Positions 8,935 to 17,750 of a stretch of DNA of 64,000 nucleotides are shown here, piece by piece; position 1 is the stretch's first letter; each line of letters opens with the position of its first letter. The notes beneath the pieces are model-generated. The model had not been told where the DNA came from. It saw nothing but the letters and a program-made list of their open reading frames with translations, and did not search any database. This DNA is from an uncultured Oscillibacter sp. (GTDB taxonomy: Bacteria; Bacillota; Clostridia; Oscillospirales; Oscillospiraceae). The position numbers and the translations under genes were made by a program. The stretch spans positions 31,914 through 95,913 of the forward strand of contig CAMXKT010000001.1 of the NCBI GenBank assembly GCA_947244595.1, in the 5' to 3' direction.

Positions 8935-9031
8935 TTAGCTAAAATTTAATTTATATATTGACTAATATTAATCAAGTAATTATGCTTAATTTATCGGCTA
9001 ATTGTTGGTCGCAAATTAGCTTACAATTAGC
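8935..9031 (+). promoter_or_regulatory. Promoter and TTAGC-motif cluster before the YesL/ATPase operon
   Basis: TTGACT (8958-8963) and TATGCT (8981-8986) with a 17-base spacer make a clear promoter in an AT-rich stretch. TTAGCTAA (8935-8942) lies upstream, and downstream there is an inverted pair GCTAATT (8997-9003) / AATTAGC (9014-9020) with a third AATTAGC at 9025-9031. These are candidate operator sites for the LacI protein encoded just upstream. Confidence 0.55.
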
Positions 9032-9055
9032 AAAACGAAAATGGGAGGAACTAAC

Positions 9056-9218
9056 ATGAAACATGACCGTACCCTGGGCGGAGTGGGACGGCTCCGCCGA
9101 AGTGAAGATTTCCGGCGGGCCGCTGTGGTTCGGCCGTCGGATTGCTGCCGGGCCTAAGGACGAGGCCGCCTTGGCCGGGGCCCAGGCGCTGTGGGAAGCC
9201 ATGTTTCAAGGGGATTAG
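9056..9218 (+). pseudogene. Deletion scar: start region joined to the tail of a lost gene
   Basis: A strong ribosome site (GGGAGGAACTAAC) precedes ATGAAAC at 9056, the usual opening of a solute-binding protein gene, but that frame stops at a TAA after 33 codons. A different frame, from an ATG at 9063 to TAG at 9216-9218, encodes 51 residues (for example ISGGPLWFGRRIAAGPK and ALWEAMF) that look like the C-terminal tail of a larger protein. The best reading is that the start of one gene and the end of another were joined by an internal deletion that removed the genes between. I cannot name the family of the tail. Confidence 0.45.
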
Positions 9219-9232
9219 AAAGGAGCGCGCCT

Positions 9233-9982
9233 ATGGGATTTCTGCCGAATTTTGACGGCCCCGGCCCACGGGAGGACCCGCCCCGGAAAACCGGCGTCTT
9301 CCGCCTCTGGGAGATGCTGAGCCGGGACTTTTGGGACCTGTTCCAGGCGGGCCTCTTGGCGCTGCTGGGCTGCGTTCCCTTCTTCCTGGGGGTTGGGTAC
9401 AGCATGGTTACCCATACGGTGCTGCTTGCCCCGCTCCTGGGGCTGGCAGGCGGAGCCGCGGCGGGGCCCTTCCTCTGCGGACTGGCGGACACGGTTCTGC
9501 GGGGGCTCCGGGACGAGCCGGGATTGTGGTGGCTGGTCTACCGCCGGGCCTGGAAACGGAACGTCCGGTCGGCGCTCCTGCCGGGAGCCCTGGGCGGGGC
9601 GCTGCTGGGCACGCAGGTTTTCCTTTTGGCCAACGCCGGGGCCCTGCGGCTGGGCGGCGTGACCATGGCGGCCCTGGCGGCGGGGATTCTGCTGGCGCTG
9701 GCCCTGTCGTTGTACCTCTGGCCCCTGCTGGCCCTGATGGAGCTCTCCTTTTTCCAGCTGGTGAAAAACTCCGCTCTGCTCTTTCTGGGGCGGCTGCCCC
9801 GGAGCGCGGCGGCGCTGGCCATTGTAGCCGGTTATCTGTGGCTGGCTCTGCGGTATCTGCCTCTGGCGCTGCCGCTTCTGCCCTTGACAAACCTCTGGCT
9901 GCCGGTCTTTCCGGCCCTGTTTCTGATCTATCCCAATATCAACGAGACCTTTCAAATCGAAGAAAAATTAGGAGGAAACTGA
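9233..9982 (+). CDS. YesL-like (DUF624) multipass membrane protein
   Basis: 249 residues from the ATG at 9233 after AGGAGCGC. The protein has about five hydrophobic segments (for example LFQAGLLALLGCVPFFLGVG, TVLLAPLLGLAGGAAAG, MAALAAGILLALALSLYLW). The order of helices and the short WxLxxRDFW-type N-terminus match the YesL/DUF624 family found in sugar ABC transporter operons of Firmicutes. The gene is directly followed by an MsmK-type ATPase gene one base later, so the two are co-translated. Its role in such operons is not established. Confidence 0.7.
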   Translation: MGFLPNFDGPGPREDPPRKTGVFRLWEMLSRDFWDLFQAGLLALLGCVPFFLGVGYSMVTHTVLLAPLLGLAGGAAAGPFLCGLADTVLRGLRDEPGLWWLVYRRAWKRNVRSALLPGALGGALLGTQVFLLANAGALRLGGVTMAALAAGILLALALSLYLWPLLALMELSFFQLVKNSALLFLGRLPRSAAALAIVAGYLWLALRYLPLALPLLPLTNLWLPVFPALFLIYPNINETFQIEEKLGGN

Positions 9983-9983
9983 G

Positions 9984-11165
9984 ATGGCGACTCTGAATCT
10001 GAAAGACATCACGAAGATCTGCCCCCACAGCGGCGGCCAGAAAAAGGCCAAAAAGAAGGGAGCGGAGAAGAAAACCAATCTCCAGGTGACGGAACAGGGC
10101 GTGGTGGCGGTCCAGAAGTTCAGCCTGGACATCGCCGACAAGGAGTTTATCGTCCTGGTTGGCCCCTCCGGCTGCGGCAAGTCCACCACCCTTCGCATGG
10201 TGGCGGGCCTGGAGGAGATCTCCGGCGGCGAGCTGTACATCGATGGAAAATTGATGAACGACGTGGAGCCCAAAAATCGGGACATCGCCATGGTCTTCCA
10301 GTCCTACGCCCTCTACCCCCATATGACCGTGTATGAGAACATGGCCTTCCCCTTGAAGCTCCGCAAGGTCCCCGGGGACGAGATCGACAAGCGGGTCAAG
10401 GAAGCGGCGGAAATTCTGGATATCACCCAGTACCTGGACCGCAAGCCCAAGGCCCTGTCCGGCGGCCAGCGCCAGCGCGTAGCCATTGGCCGCGCCATCG
10501 TCCGGGAGCCCAAAGTCCTGCTGATGGACGAGCCTCTGTCCAACCTGGACGCCAAGCTCCGCAACCAGATGCGGGCCGAGATCATCAAGCTCCGGCAGAA
10601 AATCAACACGACCTTCATGTACGTCACCCACGACCAGACGGAGGCCATGACCCTGGGTGACCGGATCGTCATCATGAAGGACGGCTTCATCCAGCAGATC
10701 GGCACGCCCCAGGAGGTCTTCGACCACCCCGCCAACTTGTTCGTGGCCGGGTTCATCGGCACGCCGCAGATGAACTACTTTGACGCGCGGTTGGAGAAGA
10801 GCGGAGACCAGTACAGCGTCTCCGTGGGCAGTGTCAAGGTGGATCTGTCCAAGGAAAAGCAGCAGGCCATGGCGGCGAAGGGCGTTCAGCCCCAGGCCAT
10901 CACCCTGGGCGTCCGGCCCAGCCACATTGTCCTGGCCCAAGGGGGAAACGCGCTGACGGCCACTGTGGACGTGTCCGAGATGATGGGCAGCGAGGTCTAC
11001 CTGCACACCAACGCCATGGGGCGGGACGTGGTGATCATTGTGCCCACCATGGACCTCCAGGGAAACCACAAGGACACCTTCGCCCGGGGTGCCGAGGTGA
11101 AGTTTACATTTGCCGGAAATGTCTGCCACCTGTTTGGCGGCGACGGAAAAAATCTGGAGTTCTAA
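9984..11165 (+). CDS. Carbohydrate ABC transporter ATP-binding protein (MsmK/UgpC type)
   Basis: 393 residues. Walker A GPSGCGKST (about residues 55-63), signature LSGGQRQR, Walker B VLLMDEPLSN and the H-loop THDQTEA are all intact, and the C-terminal regulatory OB-fold domain of MalK-like ATPases is present (QIGTPQEVFDHP onward). There is a lysine-rich insertion near the N-terminus (KKAKKKGAEKK) between the first strand and the Walker A motif, as in other Oscillospiraceae homologues. Such ATPases often serve several sugar importers. No cognate permeases remain next to it; the scar at 9056-9218 suggests they were deleted. Confidence 0.9.
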   Translation: MATLNLKDITKICPHSGGQKKAKKKGAEKKTNLQVTEQGVVAVQKFSLDIADKEFIVLVGPSGCGKSTTLRMVAGLEEISGGELYIDGKLMNDVEPKNRDIAMVFQSYALYPHMTVYENMAFPLKLRKVPGDEIDKRVKEAAEILDITQYLDRKPKALSGGQRQRVAIGRAIVREPKVLLMDEPLSNLDAKLRNQMRAEIIKLRQKINTTFMYVTHDQTEAMTLGDRIVIMKDGFIQQIGTPQEVFDHPANLFVAGFIGTPQMNYFDARLEKSGDQYSVSVGSVKVDLSKEKQQAMAAKGVQPQAITLGVRPSHIVLAQGGNALTATVDVSEMMGSEVYLHTNAMGRDVVIIVPTMDLQGNHKDTFARGAEVKFTFAGNVCHLFGGDGKNLEF

Positions 11166-11170
11166 GCAAG

Positions 11171-11203
11171 TACGGGGGATGCCAAAACCTGGCATTCCCC
11201 GTA
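11171..11203 (+). terminator. Terminator after the ABC ATPase gene
   Basis: A 13-base-pair stem (TACGGGGGATGCC / GGCATTCCCCGTA, one G-T pair) followed by TTTTAT lies 5 bases after the stop codon. The rest of the gap to 11540 holds a second hairpin at about 11281-11314, the promoter at 11446-11474, and no gene. Confidence 0.85.
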
Positions 11204-11445
11204 TTTTATAAGGCCATTCACCACGCCTCCGGTACATGGATGGTACGGGAATTTTTCGTCATGCCTCAAAAAAGAGAAGCCCCCCAGGCCCCTTGTGGTT
11301 CTAGGGGGGCTGCGGCCTGTATCTACGGCGCGTCCCCGGCGGCGGCAATGCCGGCGAAGAAGCGGGGCTGGATCCGCAGCCCGCCTCCATAGCGGACCTG
11401 TGACGGGAATAGGCGCAGCTCCTTCAGCGGAGACAGGACGCGTTC

Positions 11446-11474
11446 TTGAAAAACCGGCGGTTTGGGGGTATGAT
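11446..11474 (+). promoter_or_regulatory. Promoter of the second LacI gene
   Basis: TTGAAA (11446-11451) and TATGAT (11469-11474) with a 17-base spacer. Confidence 0.6.
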
Positions 11475-11540
11475 AGGAAAAACAACTGGGGAAAAGAACG
11501 CGGTGCCGTGAGAACGGCGCAAAAACAGGGGGAACCGGAA

Positions 11541-12581
11541 ATGAAAATGACGACAAGCCGCATTGCGGAGTTGGCCGGGGTGTCCCGGGGCGCTGTGGAC
11601 AAAACCATCCATAACCGTCCGGGTGTGCGGGAGGACGTGCGGCAAAAGGTGCTGCAAGTGATTGCGGAGACCGGGTATGTCCCGCTGTCTGTAAGGAAGG
11701 CCTCGGTGCAGCCTTCGAAGACCTTCCGAGTGGCGGCCATTCTTCCACCGCTGACCAACCCCTACTTTGCGGCGCTGAAACGCCATATGGACGAGATCGT
11801 CTCCTTTATGCCTAACCTGTCCCTGACATGCTTTTTTTGCGGCCCCACGGATTCCCGGCAGATGCTTTCCCTGCTGAAGCAGCTTCGGGAGCAGGATTTT
11901 GACGGCTATCTGCTTCGAGGTGCGCGCAGCGGAAGCGTCAGCGAGGAACTGGAGAGCATTGACAGGCCGGTGATCTTCTTTGAGTGCGACATTCCGCGTG
12001 TAAAAAGGCTCTGCCTGGTAGGGGAGGATTGCGTAAAAACCGGGCGGCTGGCGGCGTCACTGCTGGCAAAGAGCGTAGGCTACCGAGGGGAGGTATCGGT
12101 TATCACGGGGTCAGCGGAACTCTCCAGCCATCAGCAACGCCTGACGGGCTTCCTGGACGTGATGCGGATGGAGTACCCCGAAATCCGTATTGCCCGGCAA
12201 ATATACTCCTTAGAGCAGCCCGCAGTGGCCTATCAGCAAACAAATCGGCTTCTGGAGGACTGTCCCCATCTGGCGGGTGTGTGCAACCTAGCGGGCTGCA
12301 CCGGAGAAATTGGCCACGCCATTCTGGAGCGCCGAAAGAAGAGCTCCGTCCGGCTGGTCTGTTTCAGCACGGGCAAAGATGTGATTACGCTGATCCAAAA
12401 GAAAATCGTCACCTTTTCCATCAATCTTCAGCCACGAGAGCAAGCCCGCATGATGTTTGAAGCCATGTACGCCTATCTCTCGCGGGGGCAGAAGCCCTCT
12501 TCCGACTTCCTGAAAACTCCGATCACCATAGCGCTGGACGAGAACATCGACAGCCTGCTGAACGACTTTGGGCCGGTATGA
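11541..12581 (+). CDS. LacI family transcriptional regulator (inositol/rare-sugar locus)
   Basis: 346 residues from the ATG at 11541; an in-frame ATG at 11547 is an alternative. The helix-turn-helix reads TTSRIAELAGVSRGAVDKTI followed by HNRPGVREDVR, the LacI pattern. The sensor domain resembles sugar-binding type-1 periplasmic proteins (FRVAAILPPLTNPYF, GEVSVITGSAELSSHQQR), like the importer's own binding protein, so the ligand is probably the transported sugar. It is followed by a terminator and then by the promoter of the eight-gene transport and catabolism locus it probably controls. Confidence 0.88.
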   Translation: MKMTTSRIAELAGVSRGAVDKTIHNRPGVREDVRQKVLQVIAETGYVPLSVRKASVQPSKTFRVAAILPPLTNPYFAALKRHMDEIVSFMPNLSLTCFFCGPTDSRQMLSLLKQLREQDFDGYLLRGARSGSVSEELESIDRPVIFFECDIPRVKRLCLVGEDCVKTGRLAASLLAKSVGYRGEVSVITGSAELSSHQQRLTGFLDVMRMEYPEIRIARQIYSLEQPAVAYQQTNRLLEDCPHLAGVCNLAGCTGEIGHAILERRKKSSVRLVCFSTGKDVITLIQKKIVTFSINLQPREQARMMFEAMYAYLSRGQKPSSDFLKTPITIALDENIDSLLNDFGPV

Positions 12582-12656
12582 GTCCGAGCAATCCGAGCCG
12601 ATTTGCTCGAAAAGAGCCCTATTTTTAGTCGATATCCTCAAAAAAATATGTTGCAA

Positions 12657-12686
12657 AACCGAGCAAAAATTTTGCTCGGTTTTTTC
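12657..12686 (+). terminator. Terminator of the second LacI gene
   Basis: AACCGAGCAAAA and TTTTGCTCGGTT form a 12-base-pair inverted repeat closed by a very short loop and followed by a T run. The remaining gap to 12872 is AT-rich and holds the promoter below. Confidence 0.8.
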
Positions 12687-12791
12687 GGCAAAAAAAGAGG
12701 AAAAGCCGGTTCCATTTCTTGTTATTTTAAAAGTACCAAAGGGCTGGTTTTTGATGTTTCGCCCAAAAAACGGTTTTGTTTTCTTTGCGAA

Positions 12792-12838
12792 TTGACGCAT
12801 AAACACGAAAATTGCTATGCTTAAAGCACTTAAAGCAC
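12792..12838 (+). promoter_or_regulatory. Promoter and direct repeat before the inositol/rare-sugar locus
   Basis: TTGACG (12792-12797) and TATGCT (12816-12821) are 18 bases apart. Immediately after the -10 box, TTAAAGCAC occurs twice in tandem (12821-12829 and 12830-12838), at the position expected for a repressor site overlapping the transcription start. The regulator would most simply be the LacI protein encoded upstream. Confidence 0.55.
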
Positions 12839-12872
12839 GAAATGAGGCCAAGACGTAAAGGAGAGGATCGTT

Positions 12873-14003
12873 ATGAGCAAAACCATTCGCATCGGGCTGA
12901 TTGGCGCAGGCTTTATCGGGCGCAGCCACGCGACCGCATATCTGAATCAATGCCAGTTCGGCTCGGAGATCAAGCCGGAGCTGGTAGTGGTGGCCGATCC
13001 GGTGGAGACGGCGGCAAAGGCGCTGGCAGAGAGCCACGGCTTTGCCCGGTACACCAGCGATTGGCGCGAGGTGGTCAAGGCGGACGACGTAGACCTGGTC
13101 TGCATCTGCACGCCCAACAACATGCACTGCGAAATTGCCATAGAAGCGGCGCGGAATGGAAAGGCCATCAATTGCGAAAAGCCCCTGGGCATGAACGGCG
13201 ACGAATCCGAACAGGCGGCAAGAGCGGTCAAGGAATGCGGCGTGATTGCGACCTGCGGCTTCAACACCATAAAAATTCCCGTAATTGCCTACGCCAAGGA
13301 GATCATCGACTCCGGTGAACTGGGAGAGCTGGTCCTCTTCCGGGGCAGCTACGACACCGACGGCCTGGCGGACCCAGACGCGCCCCATGCCTGGCGTATG
13401 CTGGCGAAGAACTCGCTGTTGGGCTCTATGGGCGACCTTGCCGCCCATGTGCTGTCCATCTCCCAGTATCTGCTGGGGGACATCACCGCGGTCACCGGCA
13501 TGACGGGGATACTCTACAGCCAGAGGAAGGATTCAGCGGGTAATTTGCAGCCGGTTGAAAACGACGACGTGGCGCAGTTCCTTTGTCGGTATCAAAACGG
13601 CGGCATTGGCTATATTTCCTCCAGCCGGGTGGCTCCGGGGCGCAAGCAGGGCGAGGTCTTTGAGGCGCAGTTCACTAAAGGCATCATCACTTTCAATTTG
13701 GAGCGAATGAACGAAATCAACATCTACCGCCACACGGACAAACCGGTGGACCAGGGCTTCAAGACCATCATTTCGGCCCCCGGCCACGGCGAGTATGGTA
13801 AATTTTGGGGCGGCCCCGGCATTGGCATCGGCTATCAGGACCTGAAGACGATTGAAGAGCGCCACGTTTTGGAAAACATTGTGAACAGCACCACGCCGGC
13901 AGTGGACTTCGTCTTCGCGGCGAAAATCGACCGCGTGATGGAAGCGGTGCTGGAATCGGCGAAAACCGGCCGGTGGGTTGACGTGAAACCGGTGAAGGTA
14001 TAA
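12873..14003 (+). CDS. Gfo/Idh/MocA family NAD-dependent oxidoreductase
   Basis: 376 residues. The N-terminal Rossmann motif GLIGAGFIGRSHA and the catalytic-lysine motif CEKPLG (about residues 104-109) define the Gfo/Idh/MocA family, which oxidises or reduces sugar and inositol hydroxyls in the cytoplasm. The C-terminal alpha/beta domain is complete. It is the first gene of the locus, followed by a TIM-barrel isomerase, an RbsBAC-type importer, a second family member and a zinc dehydrogenase. Substrate probably a cyclitol or keto-sugar; this is inferred from the neighbours. Confidence 0.9.
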   Translation: MSKTIRIGLIGAGFIGRSHATAYLNQCQFGSEIKPELVVVADPVETAAKALAESHGFARYTSDWREVVKADDVDLVCICTPNNMHCEIAIEAARNGKAINCEKPLGMNGDESEQAARAVKECGVIATCGFNTIKIPVIAYAKEIIDSGELGELVLFRGSYDTDGLADPDAPHAWRMLAKNSLLGSMGDLAAHVLSISQYLLGDITAVTGMTGILYSQRKDSAGNLQPVENDDVAQFLCRYQNGGIGYISSSRVAPGRKQGEVFEAQFTKGIITFNLERMNEINIYRHTDKPVDQGFKTIISAPGHGEYGKFWGGPGIGIGYQDLKTIEERHVLENIVNSTTPAVDFVFAAKIDRVMEAVLESAKTGRWVDVKPVKV

Positions 14004-14074
14004 GCGCCCACCGGGAATGCATGAGGAGGGGCGAATGTGCGCATACCTCTATAATAGAGTAAGGAGCATTAACT

Positions 14075-15025
14075 ATGAGACTTTGTTTGAACACCGACGG
14101 GTTGGCGCACCTTCCCTTTGAGGCGATGGTGTCCACCGCCGCGGAGATCGGCGTCGAATCCCTGGAGATTGCCTGCGGCAACTGGTCCAGCGCACCCCAC
14201 ATCGATCTGGACGGGATGCTGGAGCGCAAGAGCACACGGGAAAAGTACATGGATACCATTCACCGGGCGGGTCTGGAGCTGGAGGCCCTCAACTGCTCCG
14301 GGAACCAACTAGAACCCAACGGTACCGGCAGGGCCCATCAGGCCGTGGTAGAGAAGACCTTCCGCCTGGCGGAGCTGTTGGGCGTAAAAAGCGTCGTCAT
14401 GATGAGCGGGCTACCGGGGGGCAGCGCCACCGACACCACCGCAAACTGGGTCACAACCTGCTGGCCGATGAGCTGCCAGGAAATTCTGCGCTATCAGTGG
14501 GAAGAGGTGCTGATCCCCTACTGGGAGAAGACCGCGAAGCAGGCCAAGGACCACGGGATCACCTCCATCGCACTGGAAAATCACGGTGCCCAGTGCGTCT
14601 ACAACGCGGAAACCCTCCTGCGGCTGCGCCGGGCGACGGACCCAATCATTGGCATGAATCTAGACCCCAGCCATCATATGTGGATGGGCGGCGACGGCAT
14701 TGAGATGGCAAAGGCTCTGGGAGCAGACGCGATTCACCACGTCCACGCAAAAGACCTGCGCAAGGAGGGGACGCGCTTCGCCGCGAACGGTGGGCTGGAA
14801 ACCAAGTTCTTCGACGATTACAACAACCGTTACTGGAACTATGTGGCCCTGGGCTACGGCGAGAGCGCCGAATGGTGGAAGACCTTCTTCTCCGTACTGC
14901 GCATGATGGGCTATGATGGTCCGGTTTCTCTTGAGATTGAGGACAAGACCATGTCCGCCCTGGTGGCAATCAAGAAATCCATCTCCTTCCTCCACGAGGT
15001 GATGCCCAGGGACTTCGGCGCCTAA
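14075..15025 (+). CDS. Sugar phosphate isomerase/epimerase-like TIM-barrel protein
   Basis: 316 residues beginning with an ATG after TAAGGAG. The fold is that of the xylose isomerase-like TIM barrel / AP endonuclease 2 superfamily: SLEIACGNWS near the N-terminus, IALENHG (metal Glu), MNLDPSHHMWMG (metal Asp/His), IHHVHAKD (metal His) and VSLEIED (metal Glu) in the expected order. These residues bind the divalent metal in enzymes such as inosose dehydratase/isomerase IolE/IolI and various epimerases. Placed between a dehydrogenase and the transporter, it probably isomerises or dehydrates the oxidised sugar or inosose. Confidence 0.88.
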   Translation: MRLCLNTDGLAHLPFEAMVSTAAEIGVESLEIACGNWSSAPHIDLDGMLERKSTREKYMDTIHRAGLELEALNCSGNQLEPNGTGRAHQAVVEKTFRLAELLGVKSVVMMSGLPGGSATDTTANWVTTCWPMSCQEILRYQWEEVLIPYWEKTAKQAKDHGITSIALENHGAQCVYNAETLLRLRRATDPIIGMNLDPSHHMWMGGDGIEMAKALGADAIHHVHAKDLRKEGTRFAANGGLETKFFDDYNNRYWNYVALGYGESAEWWKTFFSVLRMMGYDGPVSLEIEDKTMSALVAIKKSISFLHEVMPRDFGA

Positions 15026-15155
15026 GGCGCTCTTGGACATGGGAGTTCTTCCCTTCGCGCGGGCCCGGGGCTGCGCGGATGGAAAAGAGGCTCCGCCCCG
15101 GAGAAACATGTAAGAGCTGCCTGCCGGCATGGCGGGCGGCGGAAAGGACACGAAC

Positions 15156-16142
15156 ATGAAAAAAAGAGTATTGAGCCTGCTCCTGGCCGGCGTGATGTGC
15201 CTGTCCCTGGCAGCGTGCGGCGGCAACAAAGACAGCGGGTCCAGCGGCGGAAAGACGGACGGTGAAAGCCAGGGTGCCTCCCCGGCAGAACAGCCGCTGA
15301 AGATCGGCGTGATCGCCAAGTACCAGCACGAGTTCTATATGACCATGTTTGACGGCGCGCGGAAGGCCGCCGAGGAACTGGGCGCGGAAATCGAGTGCAA
15401 CAACCCCTCCTCCCCCCAGGACGCGATGGTGCAGGTGCAGCAGGTGGAAGACATTGTGTCAAAGAATGTAGACGTCCTGGTCATCGTGCCCAATCAGCCG
15501 GACACACTGGCCTCGGCGCTGGCAAAGGCCCATGAGAAAGGAATCACCATTGTGGCCGCGGATACAGACTTTGACTATGAGCACAAGGTGGCCTACGCCG
15601 GGACGGGCAACGAGGAAGCGGGCTCCACGGTGGCGGAGCGCCTGTGCGAAAACCTTCCCGACGGTGCCAGCGTAGTGGTCATGCGGGGCCCCCTAGGCGG
15701 CGTGAGCTTTGACCAGCGCGTGGCGGGCGTGACCAAGACCCTGGAGGAGAAGGGCGTGGCCATTCTGGAAGTGGTCGACGCGGAGTCCATGGCGGACAAG
15801 GCGGCGGCAAAGACCGAGGACCTGATCCAGAAATACGGCGAAAAAATGAACGCGATCATCTGCCTGGACGACAATATGACCCCCGGCGCGGTCACTGCCA
15901 TCCGCCAGGCCAATATGACCGGAAAGATTCTTGTGACCGGCTTTGACGCGGGCTCCTCCGTGCTGGAAATGATCAAAACGGGCGACGTGCTGCTGGATGT
16001 TGCGCAAAACCCGTACAACATGGGCTATGAGGCGGTTAAAGCGGGTGTAGCGGCCCACAAGGGTGAGTCCGTCCAGCCCATCATAGACACCGGCGTCACG
16101 GTCATCGACGCCTCCAATGTGGACGAGCATCTGGACGCGTAA
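15156..16142 (+). CDS. Sugar ABC transporter substrate-binding lipoprotein (RbsB family)
   Basis: 328 residues from the ATG at 15156, which follows GGAAAGGA; a longer frame to 15129 would spoil the signal peptide. A lipoprotein signal with lipobox LSLAAC (Cys about residue 20) is followed by a Ser/Gly linker and a type-1 periplasmic-binding fold (KIGVIAKYQHEFYMTMFDGA, VDVLVIVPNQPDTL, AIICLDDNMTPGA). It would capture a sugar or cyclitol at the outer face of the membrane and deliver it to the permease. A hairpin after the stop separates it from the ATPase gene, as is usual where the binding protein is made in excess. Confidence 0.92.
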   Translation: MKKRVLSLLLAGVMCLSLAACGGNKDSGSSGGKTDGESQGASPAEQPLKIGVIAKYQHEFYMTMFDGARKAAEELGAEIECNNPSSPQDAMVQVQQVEDIVSKNVDVLVIVPNQPDTLASALAKAHEKGITIVAADTDFDYEHKVAYAGTGNEEAGSTVAERLCENLPDGASVVVMRGPLGGVSFDQRVAGVTKTLEEKGVAILEVVDAESMADKAAAKTEDLIQKYGEKMNAIICLDDNMTPGAVTAIRQANMTGKILVTGFDAGSSVLEMIKTGDVLLDVAQNPYNMGYEAVKAGVAAHKGESVQPIIDTGVTVIDASNVDEHLDA

Positions 16143-16160
16143 GCCCGGATCCCCTTAAAG

Positions 16161-16192
16161 GAAAGGCTGCCTGCTTCGGCAGGCAACCTTTC
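16161..16192 (+). terminator. Intra-operon hairpin after the binding-protein gene
   Basis: GAAAGGCTGCCTGC-TTCG-GCAGGCAACCTTTC folds into a stem of about 13 pairs with one mismatch and a TTCG loop. It has no T run, so it is more likely an mRNA-stabilising or partial attenuation element than a full terminator. Confidence 0.6.
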
Positions 16193-16238
16193 CCGTTATG
16201 GCAGAAACAAAGTGGCTCTGAGAAAGAGGTGACAAAGG

Positions 16239-17750
16239 TTGAAGGACTCTATTGTGGAGTTGCGGCATATCGTGAAAATTTTTCCGGGAGTGATGGCGCT
16301 GGACGACATGTCCATCGAGCTGCGAAGGGGGGAAATTCACGGGCTGATTGGAGAGAACGGTGCGGGAAAATCCACACTCATCAAGGTGCTGACCGGAATG
16401 CACCGGCCCGACAACGGCGAAATCTATGTAAACGGCCAGCGGGTGGAATTCCAGAACCCGGAACAGGCCCGGGAGAAGGGCATCGCCTGTGTGTACCAGG
16501 AGCTGAACATCGTCCCGGACGCCAACATGGTGGACAACATTTTCCTCAACTGCTACAAAAGGAAACACCGCTTCTTCCTGGACTACGACTACATGCGCAG
16601 GCGCACGGAGGAGATTATGCGGGAGCTGGGGCAGGAGGCAGACCTGTCGGCCCCCTGCGGCACGCTGGGCATTGGAATGCAGCAAATGGTGGAAATCGCA
16701 AAGGCCATTCAACTGGAGGCAAACGTAATCATTCTGGACGAGCCCACCGCCAGTTTGGGGGAGCAAGAGGTGGAGCAACTGGTACAGAGCATACGCCGCC
16801 TGCAGAAGAAGGGAATCACCTTCCTGTTCGTCTCTCACAAACTGGAGGAGATCTTTGAGCTCTGCGACCGGGTGACGGTTATGCGGGACGCGAAGCACAT
16901 CGTCACCACCGAGCCGGAAAAGCTGACCAAGGACGATCTGATTGCCCACATGGTGGGACGCACGCTGGATAACCTGTTTCCCAAGGCGGCGTCCTGCCCT
17001 GGAGAGGAGGCGCTCCGGGTGGAGGGGCTGACACGGATGGGCGAGTTCTACGATGTGTCCTTCAGCGCCCGCCGGGGCGAGATACTCGGGTTCTCCGGGC
17101 TGGTGGGCGCAGGGCGCACCGAGCTGTTTCAGAGTATTTTCGGCATGACAGCCCCCGACCGGGGTGAGATTTACATCGACGGAAAGAAGGCGGATATCCA
17201 AAGCCCCGGACAGGCCATCTGGAACAAGATGGCATTCTTGACGGAGGACCGCAAGCACCAAGGTCTGATCCTGGAGTCCTCTGTGCGGGAAAACCTGAAC
17301 CTGGTGCAGCTGGACCAAATCCGCAAAGGGTTGTTCCTGGATGAGGACAAGCGCACGGCGCTGTCCCGGGAGGCGGTGGATAGGCTTCGCATCAAGGTCT
17401 CCAGCGACGCCCAGCTTGCGGGACAGCTTTCCGGCGGCAACCAGCAGAAAGTGGTTATCGGCAAATGGGTGATGACCGACGCGGATATTTTTATTTTCGA
17501 CGAGCCGACCAAGGGAATCGACGTGGGAGCAAAAATCGAAGTCTACAACATTATGAACGGACTGGTGGCGCAGGGGAAATGCGTCGTCATGATTTCCTCC
17601 GAGCTGCCCGAGGTACTCGGCATGAGCGACCGGGTGGTGGTCATGCGCGAAGGACGGAAGACGGCGGAGATCTGCCGTGGCAGCCGGTTTTTCAATCAAG
17701 AGGATATTATGAAGGCGGCGTGGGGAGGAAAACTGGATGAAAACGAATAA
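16239..17750 (+). CDS. Sugar ABC transporter ATP-binding protein (RbsA/MglA family)
   Basis: 503 residues starting at a TTG codon (16239) preceded by AAAGAGGTGA. Two ABC cassettes are fused. The first has Walker A GENGAGKST and Walker B IILDEPTAS; the second has SGGNQQK signature and Walker B IFDEPTKGID but a degenerate P-loop (SGLVGAGRTE), as is normal for the RbsA/MglA family. It energises uptake through the permease encoded next, whose start lies 14 bases inside this gene. Confidence 0.92.
   Translation: MKDSIVELRHIVKIFPGVMALDDMSIELRRGEIHGLIGENGAGKSTLIKVLTGMHRPDNGEIYVNGQRVEFQNPEQAREKGIACVYQELNIVPDANMVDNIFLNCYKRKHRFFLDYDYMRRRTEEIMRELGQEADLSAPCGTLGIGMQQMVEIAKAIQLEANVIILDEPTASLGEQEVEQLVQSIRRLQKKGITFLFVSHKLEEIFELCDRVTVMRDAKHIVTTEPEKLTKDDLIAHMVGRTLDNLFPKAASCPGEEALRVEGLTRMGEFYDVSFSARRGEILGFSGLVGAGRTELFQSIFGMTAPDRGEIYIDGKKADIQSPGQAIWNKMAFLTEDRKHQGLILESSVRENLNLVQLDQIRKGLFLDEDKRTALSREAVDRLRIKVSSDAQLAGQLSGGNQQKVVIGKWVMTDADIFIFDEPTKGIDVGAKIEVYNIMNGLVAQGKCVVMISSELPEVLGMSDRVVVMREGRKTAEICRGSRFFNQEDIMKAAWGGKLDENE

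Noticed and set aside
16229-16858. A plus-strand frame overlapping the RbsA-type ATPase start
   Set aside because: It is an out-of-frame shadow; the TTG-started frame at 16239 has all ABC motifs.
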